Notes under the pieces: generated by a model
The model's input: only the letters and a program-made list of their open reading frames with translations
Told to the model about the DNA's origin: nothing
The model's database searches: none
Part shown: in pieces, positions 43,771-57,772 of the stretch
Layout of the letters: each line of letters opens with the position of its first letter
Numbering within the stretch: position 1 is the first letter of the stretch
DNA from: Anagrus nilaparvatae
Taxonomy: Eukaryota; Arthropoda; Insecta; Hymenoptera; Mymaridae
Assembly (NCBI GenBank): GCA_022575985.1
Contig: JAKSXM010000132.1
Location: 3,782,001-3,846,000 of the forward strand
Reading direction: 5' to 3'
DNA: 64,000 nucleotides
Made by a program: the position numbers and the translations under genes

Positions 43771-45318
43771 AATTGCACTTATTTATGTTACAGGTTCCAT
43801 TGGTCGAGAGGCAATTCAATCTGATGTTTGAATATTCTGACAGTCAAAAAGAAAATTTAGTATTTTTTTACTTAAAATTTACAGCACAATTTATGTTTGT
43901 ATGTATGGGCTTATGTTTAACCTCTTTGAACCTTACGTTATGTCGGAGCTCACCAACAATTTTCACAAGCAGTCCAAATCGCATTTTTTGCTTTTATTTC
44001 CTCGCAAGTCGATATATACCGCTTTTTCCTTTAATGGAAATAATTTTTGGTTTGAAGATGTATGTGGATAAATTGTTAGTGAAACTGTAGGATTAGAAGG
44101 AATATATAGGGTTGGTGGAACTTTAACAACCGTTTCTCAAACTCAATTATCTTTAACCTCCTTAGGATTTGGGAAGGCCAATTGCGGTTCAAGGTCCGAC
44201 TTTTTGATAGGAGCCATGCTGACAATTCCGTCTTTAAAGAGCAGAGTTGTATTTCTACGACTCTACGCTTTAAAAGAGGCGCGAAAAACCTTGAAAAAAC
44301 GCCCTCTATGCATGAAATACAGAGACAGTAAATAGCACTTTCTATTTCATCTGTCTCCTTTGGACCGGCAGCCAGCTCTACTCTCCCTTCTTATAATAAA
44401 TATTTAATTTTTATTAATAAATATTTAATTTTATTAAATTTTTATTTAGAAATAAAAGTATCATTGCTCCACATCAGTGGCGAACCCACTTCATAATATA
44501 ATGCTATATTACAAAGCAAGAACGTGTTACCTCTGCGCTACCAAACGTTACATCTGCACTACCGAACCCGCTTATTTATGTTTGTATTTTTTACTTTTTA
44601 TTAAAGTGTTAACTTTTTGTATTGTAAAAAAATAATAGGCCGATCAAATAAATACGTTTCTTTAAAACAGAAAATTTTTTATTTTATTTAACTTCATTAA
44701 ATTATTGAAATACAAATAAATGTTAGAAAAAATTAAAAGTAGATTTTTAAAAACAAGTTTAAAAAATTCTGCCCATATTTGGCCAATAATCATTGGCAAT
44801 GTTTGGGAAATACATTTTCTCATATATGGGAATTACATTATCCCATATATGGCAAATTGTTTGGCTCATATTTGTGTCAGATAATCTAAAACTACGCGGG
44901 ATTTTGGATAAAAATGGGTTTTATTAATTTTTTACAAGTTTCAAGTTTCCAAAAATTGTTTCGTCCCCTTGAAATTAGTAATTTCCGAGACTCAGCTCTA
45001 CATAGACAGGGATGAAAATTTAAATTGAAAAAATAAACGCTCAATTGATACTCTGACTTTAAATCAACATAATACAAATATGTAATTGAAAGGGTTTGAA
45101 TAAAGAATTTTTATAAACATGCAGCTTGTACAAAATTGTTAAGACTTAAAAAAAACCATTTTAATTTAAAATTTCGGTTTTAACAGCAATTTATAAGTTG
45201 AGTTTTTGGGCCAAAAATCGGCTCTTAGTTTACTTTAAAAAATTGGTGATATAAAATTTCTCTTAAATAAATCAAATAACACCAACCAGAAGTGTTTTGA
45301 TCAATTAGCAAGGCGTCA
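43771..45318. other. Intergenic stretch with unconfirmed open frame and CArG-like words
   Basis: A 105-codon frame (43773-44090, plus) has no recognisable domain and no supporting context. 44210-44370 holds two small hairpins (AGAGTTGTATTTCTACGACTCT; GAAATACAGAGACAG with CTATTTCATCTGTCTC). 44773-44852 has CCATATTTGG and CCATATATGG words. 44880-45250 is a diverged relative of the MITE at 14797-15275. Confidence 0.35.
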
Positions 45319-46445
45319 GCGTTATTTGAAAGTTAGCACAGAAACTCTCTCAGGATTACATATCTTATAACATGGCGTCCTCTAATTCTAAGCATAGGAG
45401 ATTTATTGGAAAATACCATGGGCTTCAAGAATGTTTTTTCAAGACAATAAACTCATTCATAAGTATTGGTTATAATTTGGCGCCTCAAGTGAGACGGTGT
45501 ACCCTTGTTAAATTTTTAGACAGAGTGTAACCGATACAGAAAAGTCCCAGTTTGTCCTGATAATCATAGCTTTAACTATACGAATTAAATTTTACTAAAG
45601 TACCTCTTTCCTTGTAATTTTTGAACGTTTTTAGAAGATATGAGATAATAAAGAAGAACGGTTAACCAAAAATTTAGCTCAAAAATATCTTTTTTTTTCA
45701 ATCGCCCTAGGCTTATAGTTTTCTGAAAAATGGTGAAATGACGCATCTTGAGTAAATAATTGCAAAAAAAAATGCTACTGCCCGATCCAAGATATAACCT
45801 GGAAACTTTTGCTGAAGTGGCCTGGAATACCTCTGCAATGCTTTGAAAAAATCATTAAGTAAAATTTTTTGCTAAAAAGTTAAAATATATTCTTAAAAAA
45901 GCATTAAACCTAAATAAGAGACTAGAATAGGGAGGACCTTTAAATACATTAAAATAGTAAATTCATGACTATTTTCAAATACGCCCTTATTCTCATTTAT
46001 GTATACGTGTATATAGTAGTACATACAACACAAGACTATAAAATAACCAAAATTACTTTGCTTAAACTAAAACCGCATACAAAATTAATTGTATGTTAGA
46101 AACTGCTCTTATACTTAATTAAAGAGCATCCAACATTTTGGTTATTTAATTTATTCTTAAAAAAAAAATTTATTCTAATATAAATTAAAGTACAATATAA
46201 TTTTAATAAAAAAAATTTATTTATTTTTTTTCCCCACGAGTACTGAACAATGTTATTACCTTAATTTCATGTTCATATATGCATAAGTAAATGTAATATG
46301 GCTATTCAACACGCTAGTGTAGTATAAAACTACTTGAAAAGCGTCAAGTTTCTTAATGAAACTTAAGCATGAGTTTTTTTAAAATACACTTCATATTAAG
46401 TTAAAAAATTTTTTATAAGATTTATTATTTGATTCTGCAATTAGA
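45319..46445. repeat. Segmental duplicate of 30271-33233, without the insertions
   Basis: Serves as the unoccupied reference. ATAGTAGTACATACAACACA at 46013 lacks the LINE, and TTCATATATGCATAAG near 46271 lacks the MITE. No coding potential. Confidence 0.8.
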
Positions 46446-47976
46446 AAAAATAAGTTATTAAATTTTTATTTATTTTTAATATTGGTTTTTTAAAATAGTG
46501 CCTGATTTAAATAAAACAACATTTATATTGCTTTCGTGTTTTAAGACGGAAACAATTTCCTTGGCAAGGGAAATTGGTCATTAGTATAGTATGTTTGCAC
46601 CTCTGTGTGTGTGTGGGGCTGTGTAGTTGTATTTTTATGGACGATGTTTATTTAAATGTCCCAATTTATATTTAAAGGTGAATTACAGGAAATAATAATT
46701 GACTTTTAAATTAATGATAATCTAATTTTTGGACAATTCGGATTTTTTAGGGCTGATGATTTTGATAATAGCACCTGTAGGTATTGCCAAAAATTTTTTT
46801 AAATTCGTGAAAAAAAAGCTAAAATTTTCTTTATTTTATTATTTGAATTCAATCCAAAAACGTTTATCGAGAAAAAAAAGTTGTACTTTTTAAAAAGTCT
46901 ATAAAATATGAAAATCTAAGTTTAAATGTTATTTTATTATTACATAATATTTTGGTCAATTTTCATCAATCGTAAAAGTGTGTTACATAAAGTTTTATTT
47001 TTTTTTTTTGTTCTTTTCAATAAAAAAAAGGCATTGTGCCAATCGATTTTAAAAACTTTTGTAAATGTATACAATTTATTTTAGATTATATAAAAATTTG
47101 ATGCTTTATGTTCATGTAATAAACAATAAATAAATAAATTTATAAACTTTTTATTTGGATTTTTTTTATATTTTAGTACATGAATTCATGACCTTTTTTA
47201 AATTTGAAATTAATTATTTAATATATGGGAGAAAATACTTTAACCTATTTTGGACAAATTGCACATAGCTGGAATTTTGATATCTAAACTGTTATAAAAA
47301 ACATTCATTTTATTCTAAAAATTTTCTGGGGTTAGAAATGGTAGTAAACCCTTTAAAAGGTTAGGGTCGGAGATATCAAAAATGGTATCAAAGTGATTAA
47401 AAAAATAAGTTAGAAAGTTTTTTTGGTAAAAGTCTAGAATGAATTCAATTCATGTTTAAACCCATTTTTACCCCTTTTGAAGAGCTTGCATGTAACAAAA
47501 ATTGTTAAATTTAGAAAAAGCAACCATTTTGAACCCTAGAAAACTTTATAAAATAAAAAATAAAGATTTTATAACAATTTAATCAAAAGTCCAGTTATGT
47601 ACGATTGAGCCATAATAGGTTAATTTGGTTTTAAAGGTTATCTGTGTAGGTTTTAAAATATGTTGGAAGCAATTGCAATTTTTTTCATCGTTTCTGTTTG
47701 GAATGTACAAAAATTATTTAATTTGGTTCAAAGATTTGTTTTTTATATCTCACTAGCCAAACTAAGAATTCCGTATCCTTTATTTTACTAAATAACACCT
47801 ACATTAAGATATATTTTTTAAAATTGCTTGAACATTCATGTAAATTCTTTAAAATTTGAGCGGGTCACCCTTACAGCAGTGTACTTGTATGTTCCGATTT
47901 TGAACTTCAGTCTCTTTAAAACTCTCAGATTCAAAGAAGCGTGTTAAAAATGCAATTATCAATGGACCTTACAATA
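46446..47976. other. AT-rich intergenic stretch
   Basis: No gene, tandem repeat or large palindrome recognised. A short TG run lies at 46602-46614. Confidence 0.4.
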
Positions 47977-48738
47977 AAAAAATACCCTGCCAACTAGCTG
48001 GCACTAAGGTTCCTCAAACAATGAGCTTAATACATTAATATGCCACTGATATCACCGATTACAACCATGAAATCATACATACATTTCTCTCTTAATTCCA
48101 TAATAGTTGTGAAATATCACCGGTTACAATATTTTCAGATATTAGTACTTTCATGGAATTATATGAGGTATTACACCCAAAAAAAAAATAAAATATTGCA
48201 GGTTTTTTAATTTTTTTGTTTTTTTAATTTTGAGAAAAAATTTTTGAAAAAATTCGGTATCAGATCCAAAAAATTACTATAAACGAACTTTCTAAAACTA
48301 GTACTCTCATAGAAATAAATTAGGTACTAGGTCCAAAAAGAAAAAAAAAATTGGTGTTTTTTGTATTTTTTCATGAAAAAAATTTTGGGAAAAAAATTTT
48401 CAAAAAATTAAGCATCAGATTCGAGATATCGTGTAAAAATCGTAATTTCAAATATAAGTACTTTCGTGGAAATAAATGAGGTATTACATCCAAATTAAAA
48501 AAAAAAAAGTACCTCGAGCATTTTTGATAAAAAAATTTTTGAAAAAAAAATTAGTTCTTAACTCCGTAATGTTTGTGAAATATCAGCAATTACATACATA
48601 CACACACACACACATACAGACTGTTTTTAAAAATCGGTTTTATAGCTTCCTAGGGTCTCAAAACGTGCTTATTTATGCCAAAAAATCAAAAATCGAAATT
48701 TTACCTATCAAAAGGTTCCTTTTTGAGGAACCAAAATG
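47977..48738 (+). mobile_element. Family-A repeat, copy 3 (short form)
   Basis: Starts AATACCCTGCCAACTAGCTG, has one set of core words, a CA run (48597-48616) and ends with the hairpin GGTTCCTTTTTGAGGAACC (48714-48732) followed by AAAA. It is the most compact complete copy, about 760 bp, and defines both ends of the family. Confidence 0.75.
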
Positions 48739-48973
48739 TTTGACGTTGTTGGTTAGTTACACTGTCAGTTTTTCTGCCTGAACTTTGCTCAAATTTTCTA
48801 AAAAGTCCAAGAATTTATTTGAATATTAAAATTCAAGCAAAGAAGTCTAAAAAAAAAATCTGAACTCATTTGCTTTCTATTTAATTTCCGCTGAATTTGG
48901 AACATCAAATTTTTTTTTAATACCATTTTAAATCCTTGCGGAATTTTTTTCCATATATTTTTTATTTTGATTG

Positions 48974-49007
<34 letters not shown>

Positions 49008-50607
49008 ATATAAAATAAAATAAATTTAAAATTGTATATGTTAATAAATGAATATATCCGTTTGTAGCCGTCAATTTACGATATTAGATTGTACTAATTG
49101 ATTTATCGACAATATTGATTAATGTGTCGTACGTTATAGCTATAACTGTCATCAATCAGTGCCAAAGTCTAAATATATACACATATAACTGAACTTATTA
49201 AAAAAAAAACGATTTTCACACTATCAGATTAAACACAGTTGTTTTGCGCATGCATAAAATGCGATTATGCTCATCAATGCATCAGAAAAAATTTTGTTCG
49301 ATAAAATTAATATTTTGTTTAAAATTTCATACAGCAAAATAAGTTTTTCAATTTTTCGATTGACTAGCTTTATAGAAGCTATAAATGTTACTTTTCAGAA
49401 ATTACTTTCTATTGATTATTTTCAAGAATCTAAAAATATGCACTTTAAGTAATGAGTCTAAAACTAATCACCTATACAATCCCTGATTTGCGGAAACTAT
49501 TAATTTGTCAAATAAAAGGTCTTGCATCAACAAACCTAAATTACTTTAAATACATTAGAACATATTTAATTGATTGTTTGATTTATTCTGGAGAAAAGCA
49601 TTATTCTGATTAGTAATCGATTTTAGTTTATTTACATACAAGCAAATTTTATAATTTCTTAATTGTTTTCAAAATAACAAAATTTTCTTTTTTTTTTTTC
49701 AAAATCACGAAATCTTGCGAAAATAAATACGAAAATTAAAAATTCTGAGAATCGAGAAAATTATCTGGGAAGCCAAAAACACTACTTTCGAATAAATAAT
49801 TTTTCTAGTTTTGTACTTACAAAGAAGAATATTTTAGACTAATGACAGTTGAAACCTTTTATTGAGACCCTCTTGGTTTAGAAATTCGCACATAAAATAT
49901 TCAAAAAGGATCCTTTGCAAAATTAGAAAAATTTGGATTGAAATCAATCAATATAGTTAATTAAATAGTTGGGGACCAATATTTTTTATAAAAAAAAACA
50001 ACCCCCGCGCCCTCCTGTTTATTTTATAAACCTTTTGTAGGTCTTCCAAAATAATCAAAAATTTGTAATATTAGCCTTATGAGATTAAAAAAAAGGTGCA
50101 GGGTGGTTTTTTTTTGTAAGCAATATTGGTCTCCAACAATATAATTAATTTTAAACAATAGCAATGCTTCCAAAATGATTCACACACTTGGCGCACACCC
50201 AGCGCATACTTGGCGCACATTTGGCTAAGTAGGCTGCCTCTTGTGAAAAGCCTTTTTGACTCACAGATCAACTTTAAGGATTCCAATTTTGATTCGAAAT
50301 TACTCGCAGAGGCTTAAACTTGTTTTCAAGATACCTTTCTATATTATTTTCATTCTATGAAAAGTGCAGTTATCGATTTCTTATCCTATAATAAATTAAA
50401 TTTTATCCAGAGAACCATTTTTATCAAAAAGGACCATTTTCAACATTATTATTTAAAATGTTCAAAAACTTTAATAATTAAGTGACAAACGTTGAAATTG
50501 GTATCATTGCTCCACCTATTTCATAATTGCAGTATTAAATTTTTGCTGTGAAGTCGGTAAAATTGAAATTCGCAAATAATTTTAGCAAAGCTTTATAAAG
50601 CTCGGAC
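48739..50607. other. AT-rich intergenic stretch
   Basis: A 38-base A run lies at 48968-49005. No recognised gene. The frames at 49267-49452 and 50077-50286 lack family features. Confidence 0.4.
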
Positions 50608-52796
50608 ACTAGAGTAAAGTTGGCCGGGACAAAAATTAAAAATTAATTTTTTTTAATGAAACCTATGTCAAATAATTGCTCTTTAATTGCTCCCAAATGC
50701 TCTCATAATTATTTTAATTGCTCCCCAATTATTTTTTTTTAAATTAATAAATAAATAATAGGTCTGCACAGGCTTTAAAAACGTTTTGGGCATAAAGTAT
50801 CCCATCCACATTAATAAATCATAGCTCTAAAAATTGCTCCTGCATTAACTTAAATTGCTCTCTAAAAATTAATAAATAATTTTTTTAATTTGTTATTAAA
50901 AAATAAAAAATAAATATTTTGATTTTTGTCGGTAATTTTAACTACATGCGCATGCGTTAATTCAAAATATCATACTCCCACAGTATCTATATACTTTTTT
51001 ATCCTCGGCACATCTACATATAAAAAATCTAGTATTATTTTTGGTCATATATTTGTCATAGTTACGACTGTTTTTGCGCGAAAATTAAAGTTATGTTTTT
51101 TTAAAATAATTTAAGTTTATAAAGCTCAATCATTTAAAAAAAATCAAAAATCTTTTTAAGGTGAAAATGGGCTTTGGAAATAATACCTTACTTATTGAAG
51201 AATAAAATCGAATCTCTTATTCAAAATTTGATTTCTGGAAAAAAGTCATAAGATAACTAAATATTTGTTGCTGGATTATTAATAGACTTTAAGTGTACAT
51301 GACGATTTGTTTTTGTTTAATAGAATTAATTAGGCCCTGAAATGAAAAAAAAAAAATTCAAAGGTACATCGATTTGGCCCATGTTTTAAGAGGCACTTTG
51401 AATTTTCGCAAAACTGAAAAAAATCGTGAACAAGGAATAAATTGGCGACAGGTGTCAAAAAGATTTCCCCATTTTTTTTTTTCAAAAAGCGCGTTTTTCA
51501 TGTTTGAGCAACCCAAAGTTTCGAACAAAAATTTTAAAAAGTTTAGCTATAATCAGATCCGAATAATCGAAAGAAATCGATTTAAAATGCTATATCTAAA
51601 GCTAGTACTTCCATATAAAAAAATTAGATACTACGTTTAAAAAGAAAAAAAAACTAATAGGGTTTTCCATTGAAAATGTCCAGTTATTATATCCAAAAAG
51701 AAAAATAATGATGATGTTTTTTCTATTTTTCTTGTAAAAAATTTTCAAAACATTTGGTGTTGGATAAAAAAAATACCCTGACAACTAGCTGGCACTAAGG
51801 TTCCTCAAACAATGAGCTTAATATTTCAATATGCCACAGATATCACCGATTACAAGCATGCAATCATACATACATTTCTATTAACTTAAAAGTATTTTAA
51901 CTAATTTTCAAAAAGTTAATAATCAGATTCGAGATATCGAGTAAAAACCATATTATCAAATATAAGTACTTTCATGGAACTAAATGAAGTATTACACCAG
52001 AAAAAAAAAATATTGCAAGTTTTTTAATTTTTTTGTTTTTTTAATTTTTAAAAAAAATTTTGGAAAAATTCGGTATCAGATCCAAAAAATTACTATAAAC
52101 GAGCTGTCTAAAACTAGTACTCTCATAGAAATAAATTAGGTACTACCTCCAAAAAGAAAAAAAAATTAACGTTTTTTGTATTTTTGGCGAAAAAAATTTT
52201 AGGAAAAATATTTTCAGAAAATTAAATATCAGATTCGAGATATCGAGTAAAAATCATACTTTCAAATACATATAAGTACTTTCATGGAAATAAATGAGGT
52301 ATTACCTCCAAATAAAAAAAAAAAGTAGTTTAAGATTTTTTAATGAAAATATTTTTGAAAAAAAAATTAGGTCCTAATGATGGTTGTGAAATATCATCGG
52401 TTACAATATTTTTAAATATAAATACTTTCATGGAATTAAATGAAGTATTACACCCAAACAAAAAAAAAATATTGTAGTTTTTTTAATTTTGAGAAAAAAA
52501 TTTTGAAAAAATTCGGTATCAGATCCAAAAAATTACTATAAATGAACTTTATAAAAGTAGTACTCTTATAGAAATAAATTAGGTACTACGTCCAAAAAGA
52601 AAAAAAAATTGGTGCTTTTTGTATTTTTTTGTGACGAAAATTTTGGGAAAAAATTTTCAAAAAATTAATTATCAGATTCGACAATTTGAGTAAAAATCGT
52701 ACTTTCAAATATAAGTACTTTCATGGAAATAAATTAGGTATTACATCCAACTTAAAAAAAACAAAGTAGTTTCAGATTTTTTGATTTTTTGATTTT

Positions 52797-52831
<35 letters not shown>

Positions 52832-55800
52832 CACACACAAACACACACGCACACACTTACTTTTTTTAAAAACCGGTTTTCTAGCTTCCTGAGGTCCCAA
52901 AACGTGCTTATATGCCAAAAAATCAAAAATCAGAATTTAACCTATCACAAAACGAGTAAAAATGATTTTCTTAAGACTAGTACCTCTATAGAAAAAAATT
53001 AGGTCCTACGTCCAAAAAGAAAAAAAATGTACTTATTTTTTTTACTTCTTATTGCACAACATTTTAGAAAAATTTTTCAAAAATATAGGTATTGGATCCT
53101 AAATTCGAGTAAAAGGGTTATTTACAAAATTAGTACTTCTATATAAAATAATTAGGTACTCCGTCCACAAAGAAAAAAATTTTGGTGTTTTTTTTGTTTT
53201 TTGGTGGCAAAAATTTTAAGAAAAAAATTTTCAAAAAATTAGGTATTAGATCCAAGATATATTGAGTAAAAACGATAATTCTAAAATTATTACTTTAAGA
53301 GAAAAAATTAGGTATTCCATCCCGCTTAAAAAAAAAAATTAGTTTGAGATTTTTTGATGGTAAATGTTTTAATAGAAAATTTTTTTCCATGGAAATTCGA
53401 ATCTATTTTTTTTTACAAAAAAGTTATTTAGAATATTTTGGGTCGATCAGTAAGAAAAATCGTGGCTTTTGACATATAAGTGGAAAAATGTTTTTGACAC
53501 CTATCGCCAATTTCTTCTTAACGATTTTTTCAGTTTTCTAAAAGTTTTAGCTATCTGAATACACGGGTGAAATCAATGTGGCTTCAAAATTTTTTTTTGT
53601 GATTCCAGGGCCAAGTTAAGTAGTAATAAAAAAATAAAATGCGTCATATATTACAATTTTTGTAAGTAATTTTGTAAGTAAAAATGTCTGAACACCATCT
53701 CTAAATTGAAATAAATTCAAATAAAGTAGTATTTCCTTTCAAAAGAATATTTTATCAAATGTAGACCAGTTTTTTTAAAGTATTATTATTTTATTTAGAA
53801 TAGTTTAAATTTTCTCATAATATCAGAAATTTGCATAATATGCTTCTTTTTAATGTTATATTTTTAAATCCTTGGTAATATTCTAATTAGTGTTACAGCA
53901 AAGGGTTTAAAAATATACCCTTAAGAAGTACTTTTTTTAATTTTTAATTTTAAATAAAATTTGATTAGATTAAAAAACATAAACTACTGAGGTACGTATA
54001 AAAAGATACAGATTGTTTCAAATTTTTTTGGAAGAATAACAATTATAAAATTACCTTTAGTAATAATTTTTTACAAAAAATACATTGATTTTGAAAAATT
54101 TAGGCATTTTTAGGCATTAGGGCGCTGAAAATTACTTTAAAAATTAAAAGAAGCAACAATTTTTAATGAAGCAAAAACCTTCATACATTTATTTCATTAT
54201 TAAAAATTTTTTTAATTTCGCAGGTCACTTTTTTGTTCATTTTTATTTATTACTTCCGGAATGTCGCATATGTTAATTTTTATAGAATACACATACAAAT
54301 AGAGCCTTTTTCCCCTTTGTTTATATAATCAAGTATCTATAAATGTACATTTAATAATATATGATATAATACTTATATGTGTATTGAATTTACTTTAAAA
54401 AATAGCTATAAATATAGTTATATTTATACATATACAAATTAAATTATATAGCTTCTTAGAAAAAGTTTTAAAACAAACCAGATAAGCTTTAAAAAATAAT
54501 TCTTTTTGATAAAAAATTATTCTATAATTATATCATTCTTTTTTCATATGCTATCCTTTTTTAATTAATATTTGATGAAGAGATACAGCAATATCGATTA
54601 AAATTTTACATGACTTGGATATATTTGCATAATCTAGGCCCACTAAAATATTATTATCTATCATAAAATATATGTGTCATGCTGTTTAAATTATTCCAAA
54701 AATTTCAAGGTTTCATCAATAATTGTTTAAAATTTTATATTTTATAGCTAATAGTTTTTTGAAAATTTTAGCATATGAGCCAACTTTTTTTTGAAGTACT
54801 GTATAATTTTTGGATAAATTTAAAAATTAAAAAAAAATTTTTTATCGACATATTTGATAAAGAAAATCAGCAATTCGATTTGCTGCTGAAAACTTTGTAT
54901 AGGCCTTGAGAAAAATGTTCTTCTTAATTGAAGAACTAACTACTTAGACTAATATCTGGTTGTGTCTAAAACAAATCTATTTAAGACAAGAATAACTCGT
55001 ATATATGCTTGAAATAAGAAGAAAATAATCTTTATGGAATTATATAAGGATATGGACTCTGGGAGTTAAAATTGGGGCCAAATTAGCACTTCTAGATCTG
55101 TTTTGAACCTTTAAAGTACATTTTCACCCTAAGAGGCTTATTTTTTCCTTCAGTGACAATGTGCACCAGGTGAGATTGTTTTTAATGCCCGGTATACAAT
55201 TGAATCCTCAGAATTCATTTTTACCTAAAATACGACTCGAGAATATTTTATTCTTGATTTAATATATGAATTTATGTATAAATTTATGAATGTAACCTGT
55301 GATATTTCCGATTCATTGTGGTATTAAGACCTAATTTTTTTTAAAAACATTTTTCATTAAAAAATCTAATTTCTTTTTTAAAGCGGGATGGAATACCTAA
55401 TTTTTTCTCTAAATGTAATAATTTTAGAAATATCCTTTTTACTCGATATATCTTGGATCTGATAGCTAATTTTTCGAAAATTTTTTTCTCAAAATTTTCG
55501 CCATCAAAAATAAAAAAAACACCAAATTTTTTTTCTTTGTGGACGGAGTACCTAATTATTTTATATATAGAAGTACTAATTTTGTAAATAACCCTTTTAC
55601 TCGAATTTAGGATCCAATACCTATATTTTTGAAAAATTTTTCTAAAATGTTGTGCAATAAGAAGTAAAAAAAATTTTGTTCGAAACTTTGGGTTGCTCAA
55701 ATATGAAAAACGCGCTTTTTGAAAAAAAAAAAAAATGGGGAAATCTTTTTGGCACCTGTTGCCAATTTATTTCTTGTTCACGATTTTTTTCAGTTTTGCG

Positions 55801-56598
55801 AAAATTCAAAGTGCCTCTCAAAACATGGGCCAAATCGATGTACCTTTGAATTTTTTTTTTTCATTTCAGGGCCTAATTAATTCTATTAAACAAAAACAAA
55901 TCGTCATGTACACTTAAAGTCTATTAATAATCCAGCAACAAATATTTAGTTATCTTATGACTTTTTTCCAGAAATCAAATTTTGAATAAGAGATTCGATT
56001 TTATTCTTCAATAAGTAAGGTATTATTTCCAAAGCCCATTTTCACCTTAAAAAGATTTTTGATTTTTTTTCAATGATTGAGCTTTATAAACTTAAATTAT
56101 TTTAAAAAAACATAACTTTAATTTTCGCGCAAAAACAGTCGTAACTATGACAAATATATGACCAAAAATAATACTAGATTTTTTATATGTAGATGTGCCG
56201 AGGATAAAAAAGTATATAGATACTGTGGGAGTATGATATTTTGAATTAACGCATGCGCATGTAGTCAAAATTACCGACAAAAATAAAAATATTTATTTTT
56301 TATTTTTTAATAACAAATTAAAAAAATTATTTATTAATTTTTAGAGAGCAATTTAAGTTAATGCAGGAGCAATTTTTAGAGCTATGATTTATTAATGTGG
56401 ATGGGATACTTTATGCCCAAAACGTTTTTAAAGCCTGTGCAGACCCATTATTTATTTATTAATTTAAAAAAAAATAATTGGGGAGCAATTAAAATAATTA
56501 TGAGAGCATTTGGGAGCAATTAAAGAGCAATTATTTGACATAGGTTTCATTAAAAAAAATTAATTTTTAATTTTTGTCCCGGCCAACTTTACTCTAGT
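50608..56598. mobile_element. 6-kb long-TIR element with 9-bp target duplication (MULE/Foldback-like)
   Basis: The ends ACTAGAGTAAAGTTGGCCGG and CCGGCCAACTTTACTCTAGT are perfect inverted repeats. The arms stay nearly identical over about 925 bp (50608-51532 and 55670-56598), so that a 62-codon chance frame is the same in both (50926-51114 plus, 56092-56280 minus). The right arm continues to about 55330, and its counterpart on the left is found at 53030-53400. The left TIR (about 1.27 kb) is thus split by inserted family-A material (51533-53030). AGCTCGGAC directly flanks both ends (50599-50607, 56599-56607), a 9-bp target duplication as in Mutator-like and Foldback elements. The centre 53400-55330 has no transposase frame. 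Confidence 0.9.
51768..52966 (+). mobile_element. Family-A repeat, copy 4, nested in the left TIR
   Basis: Starts AATACCCTGACAACTAGCTG, followed by GGTTCCTCAAACAATGAGC, two core units (about 51900-52370 and 52370-52790), a CA run (52800-52855) and the AAAATCAAAAATCAGAATTT end. The terminal hairpin is missing. It interrupts the left arm of the 6-kb element. Confidence 0.7.
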
Positions 56599-56687
56599 AG
56601 CTCGGACTCTTCGATTTTTTAGCATTTCAAATGTTTTAACTAATATCTTAAAAAAAAGTAAAATAAAATAAAATAAGCTTATACCTA

Positions 56688-57136
56688 ATTCAAGATAAAA
56701 TTTTTCACGAATTTCAAAATATTGAGAATATTAAATTTTATTAACTGCACATTTTCTCCGATAATTTGTTTATTTTTATTTACATTTCATGAAAATAAAA
56801 TTTAAAAATAAATTTAAATAAAAAAAAAAAAACTAAATTTTAAGTAATATCCTCACGATTGGGTTAAAAGAGTTTTTTCAAAAGTTTTTATGGATTTCTT
56901 AAGTTATAAAAAAAGTTTAACACGAAAATATTAAAAATAAAACAATAAAATTATTCAAGATAAAATTTTTCACGAATTTCAAAATATCGGGATATTACAT
57001 TTTATTAACTGCACATTTTACTCCGATAATTTGCATATTTTTATTTACATTTCACGAAAATAAAGTTAAAAAAAATAAAATGAAAATTTTTAAAATTAAA
57101 TGAAATTTTAATATCATCACGATTGGTTTAAAAGAG
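56688..57136. repeat. Direct duplication upstream of the carboxypeptidase gene
   Basis: AGATAAAATTTTTCACGAAT through CACGATTGG...TTAAAAGAGT occurs at 56692-56875 and again at 56960-57136, spaced about 268 bp, with moderate divergence. Confidence 0.75.
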
Positions 57137-57701
57137 TACTAGATGCGCGCCATTTAGTTTTTATTTATTTTTTATTATTATGGGTTTTGAAAATTCTTTT
57201 GGGAGCAGAAGAAAGTTTTTTCACTGTCTATATTAAATTTAGAATATTTTGGCATGAACACTTTTTAAATTTAATAGAAATTCAACCCCAAACAGATATT
57301 AAGAGATCCCGCTAATGAAAACTATAATTAAACAGGGTCAGCATGGATTTAGAGCAGGTAAATTTTGAAAATCTTCAAATTAGATTTTTTTCAATTTTAT
57401 TCGATTCTTAAGATGCTGGTAATGCTTAATTAAAAAAAGTCTTTTAAGTAAAAATTGAAATAGCTGGAAAAAATATTATCTATTATAGAAGTATTAAAAA
57501 CAAAACAAATAATGAAAACTTTCCTTCGGGAATCAAAAACATAAATAAATTAACGTAAAAGGGGTAAAATAGATTATTGCATTTTGAAGGTGAAAATTTT
57601 GAGAGTAATAAAAATATTATATAAAAAAAGTCATTATTCTGCGCGGTTATTCTAGTAAAAATATTAAAACTACACGACGAAAAATATTTGAATACATAAT
57701 G
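57137..57701. other. 5' flank of the carboxypeptidase gene
   Basis: AT-rich, no gene seen. The only notable site is the TATA-like box directly downstream. Confidence 0.4.
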
Positions 57702-57710
57702 TATAAATAA
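57702..57710 (+). promoter_or_regulatory. Candidate TATA box of the carboxypeptidase gene
   Basis: TATAAATAA lies 63 nt before the start codon, leaving room for a start site about 30 nt downstream and a leader of about 35-40 nt. Confidence 0.4.
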
Positions 57711-57772
57711 GTCTAAACATAATTAAAATATTCTCATTTTAAAAATTTAAATCACGTAACAAAGAAAAAAAA

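Noticed and set aside
43773..44090. 105-codon plus-strand frame
   Set aside because: No recognisable domain, no promoter or splice context and AT-driven composition. Not listed as a gene, only mentioned in the region entry.
50926..51114. 62-codon frame identical to 56092-56280 on the other strand
   Set aside because: Identity reflects the terminal inverted repeats. The peptide has no known domain and the frame is short.
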